A stretch of DNA of 8,420 bases from NCBI GenBank assembly GCA_903970315.1, contig CAJCIJ010000212.1, forward strand, positions 1-8,420, written 5' to 3'. The notes under the pieces were generated by a model. The model was not told the DNA's origin and did not search any database. It saw only the letters and a list, made by a program, of their open reading frames with translations. Each line of letters opens with the position of its first letter. The stretch's first letter is position 1. The position numbers and the translations under genes were made by a program. Positions 6,520 through 8,420 of the stretch are shown here, in pieces. Source of the DNA: Actinomycetota bacterium (GTDB lineage Bacteria > Actinomycetota > Thermoleophilia > Solirubrobacterales > Solirubrobacteraceae).

Positions 6520-8229
6520 CTAGGCCGGCGCCGTCGCCAGACCCTTGCCAGGTCCCGTACCGGTGGTGTCCACGGATAGTGCGCGGGACGAGCCGGCCGG
6601 CAGCGCAGAGCGCACCGAGGCTCGTGCAAGGGCCACACCGATGCCCAACAGCGCCCAGGTGGCGGGGTCCTCCAGAAAGTCCGCGTATGCCCACGTGTGC
6701 AGCACCAGCGCTGCAAAGCAGGCCGCCAGAGCCATCCGCGGCGGAGAGCGGCCGGCATCGCCCAGCAGCACCGCAAAGGCGCTGACGAGCAACGCGACGT
6801 AGAGCGCCAGACCCACGATGCCCTGCTCGGCTGCCACCGTGATCGGGATGGTGTGCGACGCCGAGACAGAGACTTCTTCGGTGGTGTCGTGGTGCACGCG
6901 GTACTGCAGCGCAAAGGAGCCTGAGCCGTATCCCTGTATTGGACGGTCGGCAAACAAGCTCAATCCTCCGGAAACAAGGCTGGCCCGGCCGCTTGTGGCG
7001 TTGTCGGCCGACGCGCCTTCACCGCTCAGTCCCAGGTGCGCCGATGTCGGGGCCACGAGCGCGACCGCCACTCCGCCGAGCGCCACGGCCAGGGCGACAA
7101 GGATCGTCGTGACCGTGTCCCATTGCCACGCCGCCAGGACGATCAGTCCCAGTAGCAGCGCCGCCATGCTGGACTGCGACAGACTTGTGAGCAGCCCTGC
7201 CCACAGCCACGCCAGGACCACCGCCAGGATCAGCACACGGCGCGTCGTGCCGGCGCGTAGCACAGTCGCCGCCAGCGCGACCATCACGAGCGCAAGGAAG
7301 CGTCCGTAGATGTTTGGATCAAAGAAGACCGAGTTGACTCGAAAGTAGTCGCCGTACTGGTTGGCCTGCACCAGTTTTGGGTTCAGAAACAGCTGCTGGC
7401 GCTCGTACTCGATGAATCCCACGCCGGCAAAGACCACGGCCAGTGCGACCGCGACTGCCAGGCACGCCAGCACGAGCTCGCGCTCCCATTCGACGTCCCG
7501 TAACAGCGCGAACAGCAGCGCAAACGGCACGTAGAAGAAGGCGAGGTTCTCCAAGGCCTTGGAGAAGTCGCCGGAATAGCTGGCCTGCACGGCGTAAAGC
7601 ACGACCGAGGCAACAAGCAGAATTTCCAGGCCCCGCGGCGACCGGCCAAGCGCCATCAGCCGACGCGCCGACATCGGCTCGCGGTCCGAGACGCACTCGC
7701 GGGCCCGGACGGCGGAACCGACCGAGCTGGCCCTAAGAAGCTGCGGCAACGCTTGCGCCAGCACTCCCGCAGCGACGACGACATAGAGCGGCACGAGCAG
7801 GTTCACAGTCGCTCCCTCGACCGAGATCGGCACCCGGAACGGCAGTGCAAAGACCGCCAGCAACGGCAGCGCTTTGGGGCGACGAGCGACGAGTACCGCC
7901 AGCGCAGCCACAAGCGTCACAAGCGCCACCGCGCCCGCGCTGGTCTGGAGCGGATGGTGCCGGAGGCGTACAAGCTGGGTGTTGTGCCAGAGGTCGATTC
8001 CCAACAGCACCGGCGCCAGCACCAACGCCGCCACTGTTGCGCCGGCCCGCACACGCTCCGACGCCCACGGCGGCCGCGCCACCACGGCGAAAGCAGCCAG
8101 AAGCGCGACCACCACGGCAGCGACCTTTTTGGCAGCCTCGCCCGCCCCCGAGGCGTCCGCCAGAGGGGTGAGCAACACGCCCACGGGCGCGCATGATCTG
8201 GCGTGCCCGATCAGGCAGGCGGTGATCAC
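6520..8229 (-). CDS. O-antigen polymerase/ligase family membrane protein (Wzy/WaaL)
   Basis: The protein has 569 residues from GTG 8229, which overlaps the TGA of the preceding gene (GTGA); that overlap favours this start over internal GTGs at residues 16 and 18. About 12 to 15 hydrophobic segments span residues 35-536. A hydrophilic loop rich in Arg lies at about 165-200. The Wzy_C signature is in the second half: FRVNSVFFDPNIYGR at 296-310, SQSSMAALLLG at 351-361, and a long external loop (about 393-463) with SGRASLVSGG (413-422) and GYGSGSFALQYR (433-444). SASHTIPITVAAEQG at 456-470 contains the conserved His459. The last 30 residues form a soluble Ser/Gly/Thr/Ala-rich tail. The family polymerises lipid-linked repeat units or transfers glycans to an acceptor on the outer face of the membrane. 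With Wzx next door I favour a polymerase. A ligase cannot be excluded, as the two are hard to tell apart by sequence. Confidence 0.9.
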   Translation of the reverse strand: MITACLIGHARSCAPVGVLLTPLADASGAGEAAKKVAAVVVALLAAFAVVARPPWASERVRAGATVAALVLAPVLLGIDLWHNTQLVRLRHHPLQTSAGAVALVTLVAALAVLVARRPKALPLLAVFALPFRVPISVEGATVNLLVPLYVVVAAGVLAQALPQLLRASSVGSAVRARECVSDREPMSARRLMALGRSPRGLEILLVASVVLYAVQASYSGDFSKALENLAFFYVPFALLFALLRDVEWERELVLACLAVAVALAVVFAGVGFIEYERQQLFLNPKLVQANQYGDYFRVNSVFFDPNIYGRFLALVMVALAATVLRAGTTRRVLILAVVLAWLWAGLLTSLSQSSMAALLLGLIVLAAWQWDTVTTILVALAVALGGVAVALVAPTSAHLGLSGEGASADNATSGRASLVSGGLSLFADRPIQGYGSGSFALQYRVHHDTTEEVSVSASHTIPITVAAEQGIVGLALYVALLVSAFAVLLGDAGRSPPRMALAACFAALVLHTWAYADFLEDPATWALLGIGVALARASVRSALPAGSSRALSVDTTGTGPGKGLATAPA

Positions 8230-8420
8230 GACGAACCCGCCCGGGCCGGGGCCAGCGCGAAGGCCGACGGCGATAGAACGGCGTGGCCGGCGTCTCGCAG
8301 GCTCACCCGCACGCGGTAGTCACCGGCGGGGGCCAGCGGTCCGTGGGGAAGCGCCAACGTGGGACTCAGATCACACACCGCCGCGCCCACGGCTCCCCCA
8401 TCCGCGGCCGGCGCCGTGTC
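8226..8420 (-). CDS. C-terminal fragment of an unidentified protein (5' part beyond window)
   Basis: A 64-residue open frame enters from the right edge and ends at TGA 8228-8226, overlapping the GTG of the polymerase gene by four bases. The overlap repeats the coupling style seen twice elsewhere in this locus and supports it as a real gene end. The fragment reads GPLAPAGDYRVRVSLRDAG in its middle, followed by an alternating strand-like stretch and a short Ala/Ser tail. The pattern 'P-x-G-x-Y-x-V-x-V-x-L' is common at the end of beta-sandwich (Ig-like) domains of extracytoplasmic or carbohydrate-related proteins. I do not recognise the family and assign no function. No start, signal peptide or membrane segment can be judged from this piece. 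Confidence 0.6.
   Translation of the reverse strand, partial: DTAPAADGGAVGAAVCDLSPTLALPHGPLAPAGDYRVRVSLRDAGHAVLSPSAFALAPARAGSS

Noticed and set aside
1..8420. A new defence, mobile or RNA-based system
   Set aside because: All long stretches are covered by recognisable polysaccharide genes. I found no direct-repeat array, transposase, integrase, toxin-antitoxin-like pair or structured non-coding region.

Overview
The window is a densely packed stretch of a cell-surface polysaccharide biosynthesis locus from a very GC-rich bacterium. Third codon positions are almost always G or C. GTG is a frequent start codon. Neighbouring genes overlap by 4 bases at three places. The protein styles (Ala/Arg-rich, a GT2 enzyme with an NED motif, a small PglC-type sugar transferase) suggest an actinobacterium, possibly a soil Thermoleophilia/Solirubrobacterales-like lineage. 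That placement is inference from composition and general family resemblance. No rRNA, tRNA or other taxonomic marker is present.

Layout: seven of the eight genes read leftwards (minus strand). In their direction of transcription they are: the C-terminal 64 residues of an unidentified protein (8420-8226); a Wzy/WaaL-type O-antigen polymerase/ligase membrane protein (8229-6520); a Wzx-type flippase (6516-4975); a family 4 glycosyltransferase (3943-2771); a membrane-anchored family 2 glycosyltransferase (2757-1585); a small monotopic phosphoglycosyl transferase (1588-995); and an ATP-grasp ligase that runs off the left edge (998-1). One family 2 glycosyltransferase (about 4003-4989) is on the plus strand, inserted between the flippase and the GT4 gene. 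Its 3' end overlaps the end of the flippase gene by 15 bp, and its start lies about 59 bp from the divergent GT4 start. That 59-bp gap is the only clear intergenic space and holds a candidate promoter for the GT4 operon.

How they work together (inference from families): the phosphoglycosyl transferase loads the first sugar phosphate onto undecaprenyl phosphate at the inner face of the membrane. The three glycosyltransferases extend the repeat unit, Wzx flips it across the membrane, and Wzy polymerises it or transfers it outside. The ATP-grasp enzyme may attach an amino acid or similar acid/amine to a sugar or precursor; its substrate cannot be read from the sequence. No nucleotide-sugar synthesis gene, Wzz-type chain-length regulator or tyrosine kinase is visible here, so these would lie outside the window.

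Every stretch longer than 60 bp is accounted for by a gene. I see no mobile element, CRISPR array, RNA gene, riboswitch or convincing terminator. The locus looks like a standard Wzx/Wzy system. The points most worth a second look are the ATP-grasp ligase coupled to the sugar transferase, the strand-switched glycosyltransferase with its tail-to-tail overlap, and the likely leaderless GT4 promoter.
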